From the NCBI GenBank assembly GCA_020852275.1, contig JADZBE010000014.1, positions 36,697 through 100,696 on the forward strand: a stretch of 64,000 bases of DNA, read 5' to 3'. A model generated the notes under the pieces. It was not told the origin of the DNA. It did no database searches and worked only from the letters and a program-made list of their open reading frames with translations. Made by a program: the position numbers and the translations under genes. The DNA is from Phycisphaerales bacterium. GTDB lineage: Bacteria; Planctomycetota; Phycisphaerae; UBA1845. Positions 8,695 to 18,514 of the stretch are shown here, in pieces. Every line of letters starts with the position of its first letter. Within the stretch, counting starts at the first letter, position 1.

Positions 8695-9888
8695 ATGAAT
8701 CACTACGACTACTCGGCGACGTGTTCGACCGGAGCGGCCATGCGGGGGACGATCGAGTCCGCGGATGAACCGGCGGCGCTCGATCTGCTTCGCGGGATGG
8801 GTTTACAGGACGTGGCGGTCACGCGCGCGCGGACGCCTGCCCTGCGCAGACCTCTCGGCGCGGACGACTTCATCTTCTTCAACGAGCAGCTCGCGGCGCT
8901 CGCCTCCAGCGGAATCGCGCTGGAGCAGGGGCTGCGGCACCTGGCCAAAGACATCGACTCGCCTCGATTGCGGCACACGATCGACGACGTCGCGGCCCAA
9001 CTGGAGCGCGGCGCGCCGCTCGATGAAGCCGTCGCCCGCGAGGCGGGCAACCTTCCGCCGCTCTACGGTCGCGTCATCCGCGCGGGACTGGCCGGCGGGC
9101 ATCTCTCCTCGACGCTGCTGAACCTCTCGAACCACCTGCGTTTCCTGACGCACACGCGCCGCCTGATCGTGCAGGCGCTGGCGTATCCGGGGATGGTCTG
9201 CCTGCTGGCGGGCGGGATCCTCTGCGCGATCCTGATCTGGGTCGTGCCGAGTTTCGAGGACATTTACCTTGACTTCGACGTCCAACTGCCGCGCATGACG
9301 TCGCTGTTGATTCTCATGTCGCACTACCTGCCGGAAATTCTTGTCGTGCTCGGCGTGGCCGCGGCGGCGGTGGTACTCTTCTATTTGTTCACGCTCGCGA
9401 CGGCCGGCGGACGAGCGCTTCGGGAAAGGGTGGTCGTGGGCCTGCCGCTGCTGGGTCGGCTGGTCTTGGACTCGATGCGCGCGCGGTTCCTGCGCGGACT
9501 GGCTCACGGGGTCCAGGCGGGACTGCCGCTGCCCGAGGCGCTGCGCCTCTCCGCCGAGGCGATGGGCAGCTCGGCCGGACTGTCCGAGGCAGAGGCGGTG
9601 GCGCGAGTGGTGGAATCCGGCGGGACGGTGATGGACGCGACGCGCAAGACGAAGTTCGTCCCGCCGATTCTCGGTTACGTCCTGCAAGTTTGCGCGACGC
9701 CGGCCGACGCGGAACAGGCGCTTATCCAACTCGCCGAAGGGTACTCCTCCCGCGCGGAACATGCCCAGCTCGTCATGCGCACGTGGCTGCCCCCCGCGGC
9801 CATCTTCGTAGTGGGAGCGTTCATCGCGCTGAGCATTCTCGGCGTGTTTCTACCTTTGGTAAGTCTTGTGGAATCCGTCTCCGGTTGA
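8695..9888 (+). CDS. type II secretion/type IV pilus inner-membrane platform protein (GspF/PilC family), copy 1
   Basis: A 397-residue GspF-family protein with the family layout: a helical cytoplasmic domain (about 55-170, FFNEQLAALASSGIALEQGLRHLA), a hydrophobic pair (about 165-185 and 205-235), a second helical repeat and a final transmembrane segment near the C-terminus (VVGAFIALSILGVFLPL). The ATG at 8695 was chosen because the upstream extension is repeat-derived. It is the first gene of a five-gene operon for an exported pseudopilus. No GspE-type ATPase or secretin gene is in the window, so the machine must be completed elsewhere. Confidence 0.85.
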   Translation: MNHYDYSATCSTGAAMRGTIESADEPAALDLLRGMGLQDVAVTRARTPALRRPLGADDFIFFNEQLAALASSGIALEQGLRHLAKDIDSPRLRHTIDDVAAQLERGAPLDEAVAREAGNLPPLYGRVIRAGLAGGHLSSTLLNLSNHLRFLTHTRRLIVQALAYPGMVCLLAGGILCAILIWVVPSFEDIYLDFDVQLPRMTSLLILMSHYLPEILVVLGVAAAAVVLFYLFTLATAGGRALRERVVVGLPLLGRLVLDSMRARFLRGLAHGVQAGLPLPEALRLSAEAMGSSAGLSEAEAVARVVESGGTVMDATRKTKFVPPILGYVLQVCATPADAEQALIQLAEGYSSRAEHAQLVMRTWLPPAAIFVVGAFIALSILGVFLPLVSLVESVSG

Positions 9889-9909
9889 TCGGGACGGGCG
9901 AGGCGAATC

Positions 9910-11139
9910 ATGGCCGACGTCTTTGCCGTCATCATTCTTGTTCTCATCCTGCTGGCGATCCTCTGGCTCGTCCTGCGCCTGCTCTCCGCCGTGATCGGCA
10001 CGTTGGGCTGGGCGGCCGGAGGCGAGGCCGGCGGGATGCTCGTCAAGGGTTTCCACTCGAAGGGCGGACGATACCGGCGCACGGCGGACCTCGAGCGCGT
10101 GATCGGCATTCTGTCCCTGGCGGCTCGTCAGAACCTGCCCCTCGCGGAAACACTGCTGGCGGCGCTGCCGGGCGAGTCCCGGCGCGTGGCGAACATGCTG
10201 GACCAGGTCGCCGACCGGCTGGCGATGGGGCGCAGCCTTTCGGAGGCCATGCGCTGGGGCATCAGCAACTGCCCGGAGCTTTTCGTGCAACTGATCCGCG
10301 ACGCCGAGCGCACGGGCGCGCTCGCCGATGCGCTGCGCGACATCGAGCGGTGCCTCGCCGATCGCCTCTTCGACGGCCCCCAGCGGACGCCGCCGGCGCT
10401 GGTGTTCGCGGCGCTGACGCTGCTTTCAGGCGTCTGCATTGTCGGCGGCGTGATGTTCTGGATCATTCCGAAATTCAAGGAAATCTTCGACGACTTTGAC
10501 GTCCCCTTGCCTTCGGCGACCCGGACGTTGATTTCCGCCGCATACGGGGCCTTCGTGGCCAGCCCGATCCTGCTCGGGGTCGTCGGCGCGATGCTGCTTG
10601 TAGCGGTGACCGGTCTGGGTCGCCGCCGCGGAGGCCGGCCTCGGTTTTTCGCCCGGCTCATCGGCGCGGTGCGCAGCATGATCCCCGGCGTTCGAACCGT
10701 GGACTACGGGTTGGGCATGGCAGCCGTGACTCGGCGCATCGCGCTGCACGTGCGCGCCGGACTTCCGCTGCACCAGCTTGGCCCGCTGGAAACCGCGCTG
10801 CGACCGACCAACGCGCTGGGCGCGAGGGTCGCTCGATTCATGGACGACGTGCGCCGCGGAGACGCGCCGCACGAGGCCGCGGCACGCGCCCGGCTGGGTG
10901 AAGTGTTCGTCTCCGCCTGGCGCATGATCGAGCGCGGCGAAGAGCCGCAGGCGGTGCTCGATCACGCGTCGCGCTATTACCAGGCCCTCGGCGAGCGCTG
11001 GATGGACACCCTCGGCGTGGTGCTCGCGCCGCTCGCCACGGTGGTCGTGGCCGCCGGTGTGGGCCTTGTCGCCTACTCCTTGTTCATCCCGCTCGTTCAC
11101 CTCATCAACGGCGTCATGGAAGGCATGGTGTGGACATGA
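9910..11139 (+). CDS. GspF/PilC-family inner-membrane protein, copy 2
   Basis: A 409-residue second GspF-like protein 21 bp after the first. It has an extra N-terminal transmembrane segment (VFAVIILVLILLAILWLVLRLL), two GspF helical repeats (about 50-150 and 260-350) and membrane segments at about 165-190, 225-250 and 370-405. Two diverged gspF copies in tandem may form a heteromeric platform (inference). It overlaps the next gene by the ATGA tetranucleotide. Confidence 0.85.
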   Translation: MADVFAVIILVLILLAILWLVLRLLSAVIGTLGWAAGGEAGGMLVKGFHSKGGRYRRTADLERVIGILSLAARQNLPLAETLLAALPGESRRVANMLDQVADRLAMGRSLSEAMRWGISNCPELFVQLIRDAERTGALADALRDIERCLADRLFDGPQRTPPALVFAALTLLSGVCIVGGVMFWIIPKFKEIFDDFDVPLPSATRTLISAAYGAFVASPILLGVVGAMLLVAVTGLGRRRGGRPRFFARLIGAVRSMIPGVRTVDYGLGMAAVTRRIALHVRAGLPLHQLGPLETALRPTNALGARVARFMDDVRRGDAPHEAAARARLGEVFVSAWRMIERGEEPQAVLDHASRYYQALGERWMDTLGVVLAPLATVVVAAGVGLVAYSLFIPLVHLINGVMEGMVWT

Positions 11140-11534
11140 GAGTTGCACAAACACGCCGGCGGCCGGCGTTCCTGCTCGTCGAACTCATCGTCGGCACGGC
11201 CATCCTCGGCCTGCTCATGCTGGCCGTGAGCCGGCTCGTGTCGGATTACCAGAGCGCGGTGCGATCGCAGCTCCTTCGCGCAAGGCTTAACAATGTGGCG
11301 CAGGCGAGGTTGGAAGAGATCCGGGCAGGGGTGATTCCACTGGAGAACGCCGTTCGCTCGGAGGACGACGACACGAGTGTAGAGATCGTCGTTCGTGACG
11401 CGGAAGGCGACTGGGCGCCGCTGAAGTTCGTCGAAGTGACCGCCTCCGCCCCGCTGCGGCATGATCGAGTGCTTCGCGCGGCCGTGCGCGCCTACGTCGC
11501 ATCGCCGCAGGCCACGCGGGAGGCGCAGCCATGA
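11136..11534 (+). CDS. type IV pilin-like / pseudopilin (GspI-like size)
   Basis: 132 residues with a class III signal peptide: a basic leader RRRP, cleavage before F in PA/FLLVELIVGTAILGLLML, and Glu at +5 of the mature protein. The hydrophobic helix is followed by a small globular domain. It overlaps gspF copy 2 (ATGA) and the next gene by 4 bp, so it is translationally coupled. The size suits a minor pseudopilin such as GspI, but that assignment is by context. Confidence 0.75.
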   Translation: MRVAQTRRRPAFLLVELIVGTAILGLLMLAVSRLVSDYQSAVRSQLLRARLNNVAQARLEEIRAGVIPLENAVRSEDDDTSVEIVVRDAEGDWAPLKFVEVTASAPLRHDRVLRAAVRAYVASPQATREAQP

Positions 11535-12226
11535 GAGTGCGATTCCAGCGAACCCCCGGGGCGGGCATCCGATCGCACGATCGCCGGGGAATCGTGCTGG
11601 TGGAGATGCTCGTCGTGGTCTTCCTCGTTTCGATCGGTGCGGGCCTGGCCGCGATGGTGTTCGAGTCCCTGCTGGACGCGCAGTCGGTGACCGCGCGTTT
11701 CTCCAACCGGCTGGCCGTGCTGCACAGCTTCGAGACGGCCCTGCGGCGCGACGTCCGCCGCGCGGAGCGCATCGAGTTTCCGGCGGTCGCCGGTGAGCCT
11801 GCGGATGTCGATCGATTGCAACAGCTTGTGCTCCTCTGCGGAGACGCGCGCGTCGTGTATGCACTGCGCGACTCGCGCGTCACCCGCTCTGCCGTCGGAC
11901 CGGTTCCTTCGAGCCTCGCCTGGGACGAGACGCTCGGGGCGGTGAGCCTGCAACCGGTGCAGGATTCGAGAGGCCAGACCGTGGGCATCAAGGCGCGGGT
12001 CACCTGGGCAAGGCAGAATCGCGAGGATCCTCATGTGAAGCTGACGTTCGAGGTCGTCGCGCTGTGCGCGGGCGAGTCTTCACCGGAGGAACCCGGCGAG
12101 ACCGCGGCCGCGGTTTCGGGCAAGCCCACGTCCGATGAGGCTCGCCACGGCGCGGACGAGAAGGCCGGCGAGGAGTCAACTGAGGAGCCAGGTGGGCAGT
12201 CAGGTAAGGAGCCGGGCGATGAGTAA
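11531..12226 (+). CDS. prepilin-type protein, GspJ-like minor pseudopilin
   Basis: 231 residues. The N-terminal RRG/IVLVEMLVVVFLVSIGAG has the prepilin peptidase site and Glu at +5. A GspJ-sized domain follows, and then an Asp/Glu/Gly/Ser/Pro-rich tail (about 180-231) that looks disordered. It overlaps its neighbours by 4 and 8 bp. Confidence 0.72.
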   Translation: MRVRFQRTPGAGIRSHDRRGIVLVEMLVVVFLVSIGAGLAAMVFESLLDAQSVTARFSNRLAVLHSFETALRRDVRRAERIEFPAVAGEPADVDRLQQLVLLCGDARVVYALRDSRVTRSAVGPVPSSLAWDETLGAVSLQPVQDSRGQTVGIKARVTWARQNREDPHVKLTFEVVALCAGESSPEEPGETAAAVSGKPTSDEARHGADEKAGEESTEEPGGQSGKEPGDE

Positions 12227-12716
12227 GCCAAGCCATCCGCGCGTGTGGGTTTCGCAGCGCGGCACCCACTCGGTGCAGACCTGCCCGCCGCACTCTCGTC
12301 GACGGCACGCCCGTGCGTTAAGGCTTCGCTCGAAAGCCCGAGGCTCGCGCCGCGCGGTCGTGCTCGTGTTCGTGCTTGCGGCGCTGGTGCTGGCCGCGGC
12401 GCTGATGGCCGTGATTGCGGCGGGCCTGCGACAGCAGGGGGCGTACGCGGGACTCGACGCCGACCAGCGGCTGCTGCGCAACATCGCGGACAGCGCGCGA
12501 GCGTGGGCGGATGTGCATCCGGAGGTTTGGACTGCGAGCACGCCCACCACGCTGGACCCGCGGTCGCTTGCGCCGGGCGAGGGCGAGGGCGAGGGCGCCA
12601 TCGAGCTTACGCCCGTCTCAACGAATTCCGCCGCGCGCCGGCTGCGCGTTCACATCACGCTGCACCACGGCCGGCGCGTGCTCGAACGCACGTGGGAATA
12701 CCCGGCGAAACGGTGA
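12219..12716 (+). CDS. putative pseudopilin/secretion-associated membrane protein (GspK-like context)
   Basis: 165 residues with a basic N-terminal region (about 1-45), one transmembrane helix (AVVLVFVLAALVLAAALMAVIAAGL) and a soluble domain. The leader is long and the +5 Glu is absent, resembling GspK/PilX-type minor pilins, which often lack that residue; much shorter than a normal GspK. The ATG at 12219 lies inside the end of the previous gene. It is the last gene of the operon. Confidence 0.55.
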   Translation: MSKPSHPRVWVSQRGTHSVQTCPPHSRRRHARALRLRSKARGSRRAVVLVFVLAALVLAAALMAVIAAGLRQQGAYAGLDADQRLLRNIADSARAWADVHPEVWTASTPTTLDPRSLAPGEGEGEGAIELTPVSTNSAARRLRVHITLHHGRRVLERTWEYPAKR

Positions 12717-13034
12717 GCCGACGGCGGGCCACGCGCGCCGCGGAGCGAAGCGTGCCCCTCAGTATCAGATTCACTCCAGTGATGAATCTTCGCCGGCGTT
12801 TTCTTTCGGGGTCGCCTCGCCGGGGGGCGCGCTCCCCTCGCGGAATGGACGGGTTTCTTCATCCCCTTTCGGAGTACGAGTGCAGAACGTCCCGGAACGT
12901 CCGCACGACCCTTGCGCTACCCAGCAGAGGCCGATGAAGACTCGCTTGCCGCGTGGTCCATATCCCGGCGCGCAGCTCATTCGGCTGCGCGCAATCCGAG
13001 ACGTCGCGTTCACCGGCGCGTCGGACTTTGGGAA
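12717..13034. other. 318-bp region between convergent genes, nothing recognised
   Basis: It lies between the last secretion gene (+) and the GAF/REC regulator (-). Small minus-strand frames have no ribosome-binding site or recognisable product. No clear terminator hairpin was found. Confidence 0.5.
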
Positions 13035-14783
13035 TCAGGCGGTCGCGCCTTTCAGGGCAGTCCGGATTTCGCTGAGGAGCTGGTCCACCTTGAACGGCTT
13101 GAAGAGCACGGCGTTCAGCCCTTCGTGGTTGGCGCGAACGATGGCGTGGTTCGGATCGTAGCCGAACCCGGTCATCAGGATCACCGGCGTGTGCGCGTTG
13201 GCCGCCCGCGCCGCCGCGAAAATTTCGTAGCCGTTCTTGCCCGGAAGGCGGATGTCCGAGAGCACAAGGTCGAACGCCTTGCCGGAGATGTGGTCCACGG
13301 CGGCCTGCCCGTCGCACGCCACGGTGACCTCACACCCGTATCCCGCCAGCACGTCGCGGACGGTCTCGCGGATGATGTCCTCGTCGTCGGCGATGAGCAC
13401 GCGCTTTTCGCGCAGCACCGGGTCGAAGCGGGCCACGCGCCGGTTGCGCGGCAGGATCACGCCCGGCTGGGGCGAAGTGATGCGCGAAAACGCATCGCGG
13501 ATGCCGACCACCGTCTCCGAGATCGCGCCCAGCCGCGTGCGCAGGTCGTCCAGGCCGATGTAATCTTCCTTCAGCGTCTCGATGCCCGTCAGCACGTCGT
13601 TGACCGGACCGAGCACTTCCGCCTTCACGTCCTGACGCAACTGGCCGGTCGTCGTGTGGCGCTCGGTGACGAGCAGCTCCAGCGTGTGCAGGGCGATGGC
13701 GATGTACCGCCCGAGGATTTCGGCGAACTGGCGGTCTTCCTCGGTGAAGGCGGCCAGCCGGTCGCTCTCGACGTTGAACACGCCGACAAGCTGGTCGGTC
13801 AGCGTCAGCGGCACGGTCAGCGATGACTTCGCATCGCCCAGACCTTGAATGTAGTACGGGTCCTTGGCGACGTCGGGGCACAGGTAGCTCTGCCCGGTGG
13901 CGGCGACGTAGCCGCTGATGCCGTTGCCCTCCGCGCCGGCGTAAATGTCGATGCCGCGCACCTCCGACGGCATGCCCGACGCCAGCGCCAGCTCGAGCTT
14001 GTTGTTCTTCCGGTCGAGCACGAACACCGCGATGTGGTCGAATTGCAGCAGTTCGTGCGCGTAGCGCATGACCTTCTGCTCGAGCAGCGCGAGCCGCTCC
14101 GCCACGTTGAGGCGCGTGAGCTGCTCGGCGTCGATGCGCACCAATTGCCGCCCGGCATTGTCGATGGCGTTTATCCTGGCCTGAAGGCGACGGGCGTAGG
14201 TGGCATTCGTTACATATGCGCTGAAACCCGTCAGCGCACCCGCGTCGTCGAACAGCGGGGAAATCGTCGCCTCGTGCATTTCGCCGGCGTCGGTCATCAG
14301 GTCGAATCGGCGGGGAGCGATAAGCGGGCGGCCGGGTGAAGTCGAGCAGGGGGTCGGGGCGTTGCGGGCGTCGGCAGAATCGGTCGGGCAGGCAAGCGTG
14401 TCAGGTTTCGAGGGGGCAAGCTGATCGAGCATCTGGAGGCATTCGCGATGCACCGCCGGTTCAAGCTCCGCCGTCGGCGTCGATCCCGGCGCGCTGCGCC
14501 CGATGATCCTCGCCTGCGCGTCCAGCGTCAGCAGCAACGACGCCGGCGCCTCGCCCACCGGCGAGACCTGCGGCGGGCGTTTCATGCCCATCAGGAATCG
14601 CAGCAGGTTGCCGTCGCTGACGACGACATCGTACTGCCGATCCTTCAGCGCCTGCGCGGCCTCGGACCAGTTGGTCACCCGCGCACACGCGCCGCGGGCT
14701 TCGAGGCGTTCGGCGAGTTCGTCGATGCCCTCGCACCGCCCCAGCAGCAGGAGGTTCAACTGCGTCGTCATGATGTCGTTCAT
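13035..14783 (-). CDS. multidomain signalling protein: degenerate receiver, PAS-like, GAF, C-terminal receiver
   Basis: About 582 residues from the ATG at 14783. Order: an N-terminal receiver-like domain (MTTQLNLLLLG..., YDVVVSDGN; the expected acidic pocket is missing, so it is probably not phosphorylated); a PAS-like middle; a GAF domain (about 240-380, FDHIAVFVLDR, GISGYVAATGQSYLCPDV, SSLTVPLTL, GVFNVES); a helical linker; and a complete CheY-like receiver at the C-terminus (VLIADDED, phospho-acceptor in LVLSDIRLPGKNG, Lys in LFKPF). There is no kinase or DNA-binding output, so it is likely an adaptor or regulator whose kinase is elsewhere. Confidence 0.8.
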   Translation of the reverse strand: MNDIMTTQLNLLLLGRCEGIDELAERLEARGACARVTNWSEAAQALKDRQYDVVVSDGNLLRFLMGMKRPPQVSPVGEAPASLLLTLDAQARIIGRSAPGSTPTAELEPAVHRECLQMLDQLAPSKPDTLACPTDSADARNAPTPCSTSPGRPLIAPRRFDLMTDAGEMHEATISPLFDDAGALTGFSAYVTNATYARRLQARINAIDNAGRQLVRIDAEQLTRLNVAERLALLEQKVMRYAHELLQFDHIAVFVLDRKNNKLELALASGMPSEVRGIDIYAGAEGNGISGYVAATGQSYLCPDVAKDPYYIQGLGDAKSSLTVPLTLTDQLVGVFNVESDRLAAFTEEDRQFAEILGRYIAIALHTLELLVTERHTTTGQLRQDVKAEVLGPVNDVLTGIETLKEDYIGLDDLRTRLGAISETVVGIRDAFSRITSPQPGVILPRNRRVARFDPVLREKRVLIADDEDIIRETVRDVLAGYGCEVTVACDGQAAVDHISGKAFDLVLSDIRLPGKNGYEIFAAARAANAHTPVILMTGFGYDPNHAIVRANHEGLNAVLFKPFKVDQLLSEIRTALKGATA

Positions 14784-15005
14784 CTTCCCGTGCCCCGACC
14801 CCGCGCCTTCCCCCAAAGCACACCTCACGAGATTATAGTCCATCGACCGCGCGTTTCTCGTTTCCCCACCGGTGTGAGGTATAGACCCGAAAGAACCCAT
14901 CAGGATAGCATCCAGGCCCCTGCGACTTCAAGTCCATGATCGGGTTCCTGCGGCGGCAGGCAGGGCAACCACATTCTGCGGCTGTCGAAGCGGGGACCGT
15001 CCATG

Positions 15006-15704
15006 TTACTCCAGCCGAAGCCGATAACCCACGCCGACCTCCGTCAGCAGATACCGTGGCTGGGAAGGCTCTTTCTCCAACTTCTGTCGAAGTTGCCGTA
15101 CAAACATGCGCAGATAAGTCGATTCCTCCGCGTAACCCGGTCCCCAGACTTCGCGCAGCAGTTGACGCTGCGTCATGACCATCCCTGCGTGCCGGGCCAG
15201 CGTCGTGAGCAGTTTGTACTCCAGCGGTGTCAGGTGCACTTCCTGCCCGCACCGCGTCACGACGCGACGAGGCAGGTCGATCACGATGTCCCCGGCGACA
15301 ATCGTCGCATCAGCCGATGGCTGGGCTTGGCGCGCGGCGTGACGCATCGCAACGCGAACCCGCGCAATGAGTTCGCCGACACCAAAGGGCTTCGAGACGT
15401 AATCATCCGCGCCGGCGTCGAGGGCCGCGATCTTGTCCTTCTCCTGCCCACGTGCGGAGAGGATGATGATCGGCACGGCGGACCACTCGCGGACACGCCG
15501 CACGACCTCGATGCCGTCGATATCCGGCAGGCCGAGATCGAGAATGATGACCTCCGGCCGGTTCTGTGACGCTTCGAGGATGCCTCGCTGGCCGGTCTCT
15601 GCTTCCACGAGTCGCCATCCGGCGGCATCGATGGACGGCCGAAGAAAGCGCCGGATCGGCAGTTCATCTTCCACAAGCAGGACGCAGGCCGGCGTGACGC
15701 TCAC
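15006..15704 (-). CDS. kdpE: KdpE response regulator (OmpR/PhoB family)
   Basis: 232 residues. The receiver domain has the acidic pocket LVEDE (10-14), the phospho-acceptor D56 in ILDLGLPD, and the conserved Lys in SKPFGVGEL. A winged-helix DNA-binding domain follows (about 130-232) with LTPLEYKLL, the recognition region YAEESTYLRMFVRQLRQKL and the wing GVGYRL. It overlaps kdpD by 4 bp, so the two-component pair is translationally coupled. KdpE activates the kdp structural operon under K+ limitation. Confidence 0.95.
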   Translation of the reverse strand: MSVTPACVLLVEDELPIRRFLRPSIDAAGWRLVEAETGQRGILEASQNRPEVIILDLGLPDIDGIEVVRRVREWSAVPIIILSARGQEKDKIAALDAGADDYVSKPFGVGELIARVRVAMRHAARQAQPSADATIVAGDIVIDLPRRVVTRCGQEVHLTPLEYKLLTTLARHAGMVMTQRQLLREVWGPGYAEESTYLRMFVRQLRQKLEKEPSQPRYLLTEVGVGYRLRLE

Positions 15705-18442
15705 ATCATGGTCTCCAAAGTGCTCGTGGGCGAAGTTTGATCTGCTGCGGCCGAGTCACTGGCGCCGCTGAACCCTGGTGGCGTTTCCGGAGTAACGGGC
15801 AGGGTGAACCAGAATCGGGCGCCTCCCCCCAGCCTGTTCTCAGCACCCATCTGACCGCCATGCAACCTCACAACGGCTTCGCATATCGCGAGTCCCAATC
15901 CCGAGCCCGAGCGGTCGCCGGAAGGTCGATGCCGCACGAACCGGCGGAAGATGTCTTTTTCGGTGCCTGGTTGCAGCCCCGGCCCTTCGTCCATCACTTC
16001 GACGAGAATACCGTTCGTAGCGGAAGAAGCTCGAACCGTAACGGTGGAATCCGACGGTGTGTAGCGGGCTGCATTCTCCAGCAGGTTGCCCAGCACTTCT
16101 TCGATGAGCGGTCCGTCCACCTGGAGCAGCGGGAGATCTCCGGGAATGTCCGTCGTCACAGGACGCGGGTGCAGCGCCGAGCTGAGCCGAGTCAAGGCCG
16201 CGCCGACCAGTTCGTCCAGCGGATACCAGTCCTTCTGAAGCCGGAACCCGGCCGCCTCCAGCCGCGTCATGTCCAGCAACTTGCCGACGAGTTGGTTGAG
16301 TCGGCCCGCTTCCTCAGCGATGGACTGGGCCAACTCGCGCCGCGCCGTCCCCGTCAGTTGCGCTGGGTCATCGACGAGGGTGCTGGCGGCTCCCGCGATC
16401 GCGGCCAACGGCGTGCGAAGGTCATGGGACACACAGCTCAACAACGAACTGCGTACGTGTTCAGTCTCCGCTTCGCGTCGGGCTACCTCCGCCTCCGACG
16501 CGAACGCTGCGCGCTCCATCGCAATCGCAAGCTGCGTCGCGAACGTTTCCAGCATGTGCCTTTGATCCGGCTCCAACGGGGACTCAGGGCGGCGCGGGCG
16601 CATGGCGAGCACCCCCAGCGGTTTTCCGGAGGCGATCAGGGGCAAGTAGATCGCTTGCGACGCTGGCAGCGTCTCCGTGCTCCAGCCGGCCCACTGCCTG
16701 TGCTCAAAGACCCACTGCGCCGCGGTTCGCTCGTTCGTGAGTTCCGCGGCGAACTCGCCAGACTGGGCGACGGCCGCGAGATGCCCCAGCGAATCCGGGA
16801 TGAGAATGACGGTATCTCCCTGGAACACATCGGCGACGTGCTTGGCGGCGACGCGGGCGAGCGAATCGGCACTGGCCGCGGCCGCAAGCTGGCGACTCAT
16901 GAAGTACAAGGCGAACGTACGGTGATAGCGCGTGCGCATGCCTTGGGCTTGCCGGCGCACGCGTTGAGCCAACCCGCTTACGACCAGGGCTGTGACCAGG
17001 AGGGCAATGAACGTGATGAAGAGCGTCGGATCATGGATCACGAACGTGTAATACGGCTCCGTGAACAGAAAATTGAACAAGAAGGCTGCGAGCACGGAGC
17101 CCAAGACGGAAGGACCGACAGTGTACCGCGTGGCCACGAACACCACGCCTGCCAGGAAGATCATCGTGAGGTTCACGGTAGGCACGTAGGGTCCGGCGAT
17201 CGCGGCCAGAATGGTGCAAACGGCAATTACGCCGGTTGCGGCTGCGTACGCCTTCCAATCCACTTGGCGGCGGTCCGTGGAGGCACGGGCGGCCACGACG
17301 TCCTCCGGCTCGCCCTTGACGACGTGCACATCGATTTCGCCGCTGCGGCGGATCAGTTCATCGACGATGGAGCCACGCAGCCATTCGCGCCAACGCGGCA
17401 GCGTCGGCTTCCCGACGACGATCTTGGTGACGTTGTGGCGGACCGCGTATGCCAGGATTTCATCGACCACCCGATCGCCGGAGAGGACAGTCGGCTCCGC
17501 GCCCAGGCGCTCGGCGAGCTTCAGGTTGCGCCTGACCTGGGCCGTGGCAATTTCCGATTGTCCAGGCGTCTCAATACTGACTGCAAGCCATTCGGCCTGG
17601 ACCGCGGCCGCCATGCGGCGCGCAATCCGGATAACACGCGCTGATAGCGGACTCGGTCCGACGCAGACGAGGATGCGCTCGGACGTGGCCCACGGCCGCG
17701 TCTCGCCCCGCCCCGCACGTTCGACGCGAACCTGCTCGCCGACTCGGGCCGCCGTTTCCCGCAACGCCAACTCGCGCAAGGCGACGAGGTTCTCGCGACG
17801 GAAAAACTGTTGGACAGCCCGCTGCACTTGGTCGGCGACGTACACCTTCCCTTCTCGCAGCCGCTCGAGCAGGTCATCCGGCGGAATGTCCACCAGTTCG
17901 ATCTCATCGGCGCGCTCGATCATCGAATCCGGGACCGTCTCATTGACCGAAACGCCGGTGATTTGGGCGACCACGTCGTTGAGCGATTCGATATGTTGGA
18001 CGTTGACCGTTGTGTAAACGTCGATGCCTGCGTCGAGGATTTCGAGCACGTCCTGGTAGCGCTTGGCGTGGCGGAGGCTCTCCGCGTTCGTGTGGGCGAG
18101 TTCGTCGACCAGAACCAAGCCGGGCCTGCGAGCCAGCACAGCATCGAGATCAAGCTCACGCAGCCGTACGCCGCGGTAGTCAACCCACAGTGGTGGCAGT
18201 TCCTCCAGACCCACCTTGAGGGCGTCGGTCTCTGTCCGCTTGTGCGTTTCAATGTAGCCCGCCAGAACATCCGTCCCGGACTGTCGCCGCTCCCGCGCCT
18301 CCTGGAGCATGGCGTAGGTCTTACCCACCCCGGCGCACATGCCGAAGAAGACCTTGAGCCGACCATGGCGCGGCTGCGGTTCCTCGGCTTGCGCCCGGGT
18401 AAGCAAGGCATCGGGATCGGGCCGTGATTCGGTCACGCGCAT
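15701..18442 (-). CDS. kdpD: KdpD osmosensitive K+ channel sensor histidine kinase
   Basis: 913 residues, full length. Order: KdpD N-terminal domain with the P-loop GVGKT (38-42); a USP-like domain (about 250-380, TKIVVGKP); four transmembrane segments of the DUF4118 type (about 395-500); GAF (about 525-650); HisKA with the phospho-acceptor in SHDLRTP (about 680); and HATPase_c with N box, DEGPGL and GSGLGLAI. It autophosphorylates and passes phosphate to KdpE when K+ is scarce. The start ATG at 18442 follows AGGTAGGA. Confidence 0.95.
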   Translation of the reverse strand: MRVTESRPDPDALLTRAQAEEPQPRHGRLKVFFGMCAGVGKTYAMLQEARERRQSGTDVLAGYIETHKRTETDALKVGLEELPPLWVDYRGVRLRELDLDAVLARRPGLVLVDELAHTNAESLRHAKRYQDVLEILDAGIDVYTTVNVQHIESLNDVVAQITGVSVNETVPDSMIERADEIELVDIPPDDLLERLREGKVYVADQVQRAVQQFFRRENLVALRELALRETAARVGEQVRVERAGRGETRPWATSERILVCVGPSPLSARVIRIARRMAAAVQAEWLAVSIETPGQSEIATAQVRRNLKLAERLGAEPTVLSGDRVVDEILAYAVRHNVTKIVVGKPTLPRWREWLRGSIVDELIRRSGEIDVHVVKGEPEDVVAARASTDRRQVDWKAYAAATGVIAVCTILAAIAGPYVPTVNLTMIFLAGVVFVATRYTVGPSVLGSVLAAFLFNFLFTEPYYTFVIHDPTLFITFIALLVTALVVSGLAQRVRRQAQGMRTRYHRTFALYFMSRQLAAAASADSLARVAAKHVADVFQGDTVILIPDSLGHLAAVAQSGEFAAELTNERTAAQWVFEHRQWAGWSTETLPASQAIYLPLIASGKPLGVLAMRPRRPESPLEPDQRHMLETFATQLAIAMERAAFASEAEVARREAETEHVRSSLLSCVSHDLRTPLAAIAGAASTLVDDPAQLTGTARRELAQSIAEEAGRLNQLVGKLLDMTRLEAAGFRLQKDWYPLDELVGAALTRLSSALHPRPVTTDIPGDLPLLQVDGPLIEEVLGNLLENAARYTPSDSTVTVRASSATNGILVEVMDEGPGLQPGTEKDIFRRFVRHRPSGDRSGSGLGLAICEAVVRLHGGQMGAENRLGGGARFWFTLPVTPETPPGFSGASDSAAADQTSPTSTLETMM

Positions 18443-18514
18443 ATCCTACCTTTTTACGCTTGAAGCGCGAATCGAAAGGGGATCGTTCATGCGGTGCAGG
18501 ATTGCGTGATGTCC

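Noticed and set aside
12771..13013. An 80-codon minus-strand frame between the secretion operon and the GAF regulator
   Set aside because: No ribosome-binding site, no domain and composition like the other shadow frames.
15737..17644. A long plus-strand frame across kdpD
   Set aside because: Shadow of kdpD, which has complete kinase motifs on the minus strand.
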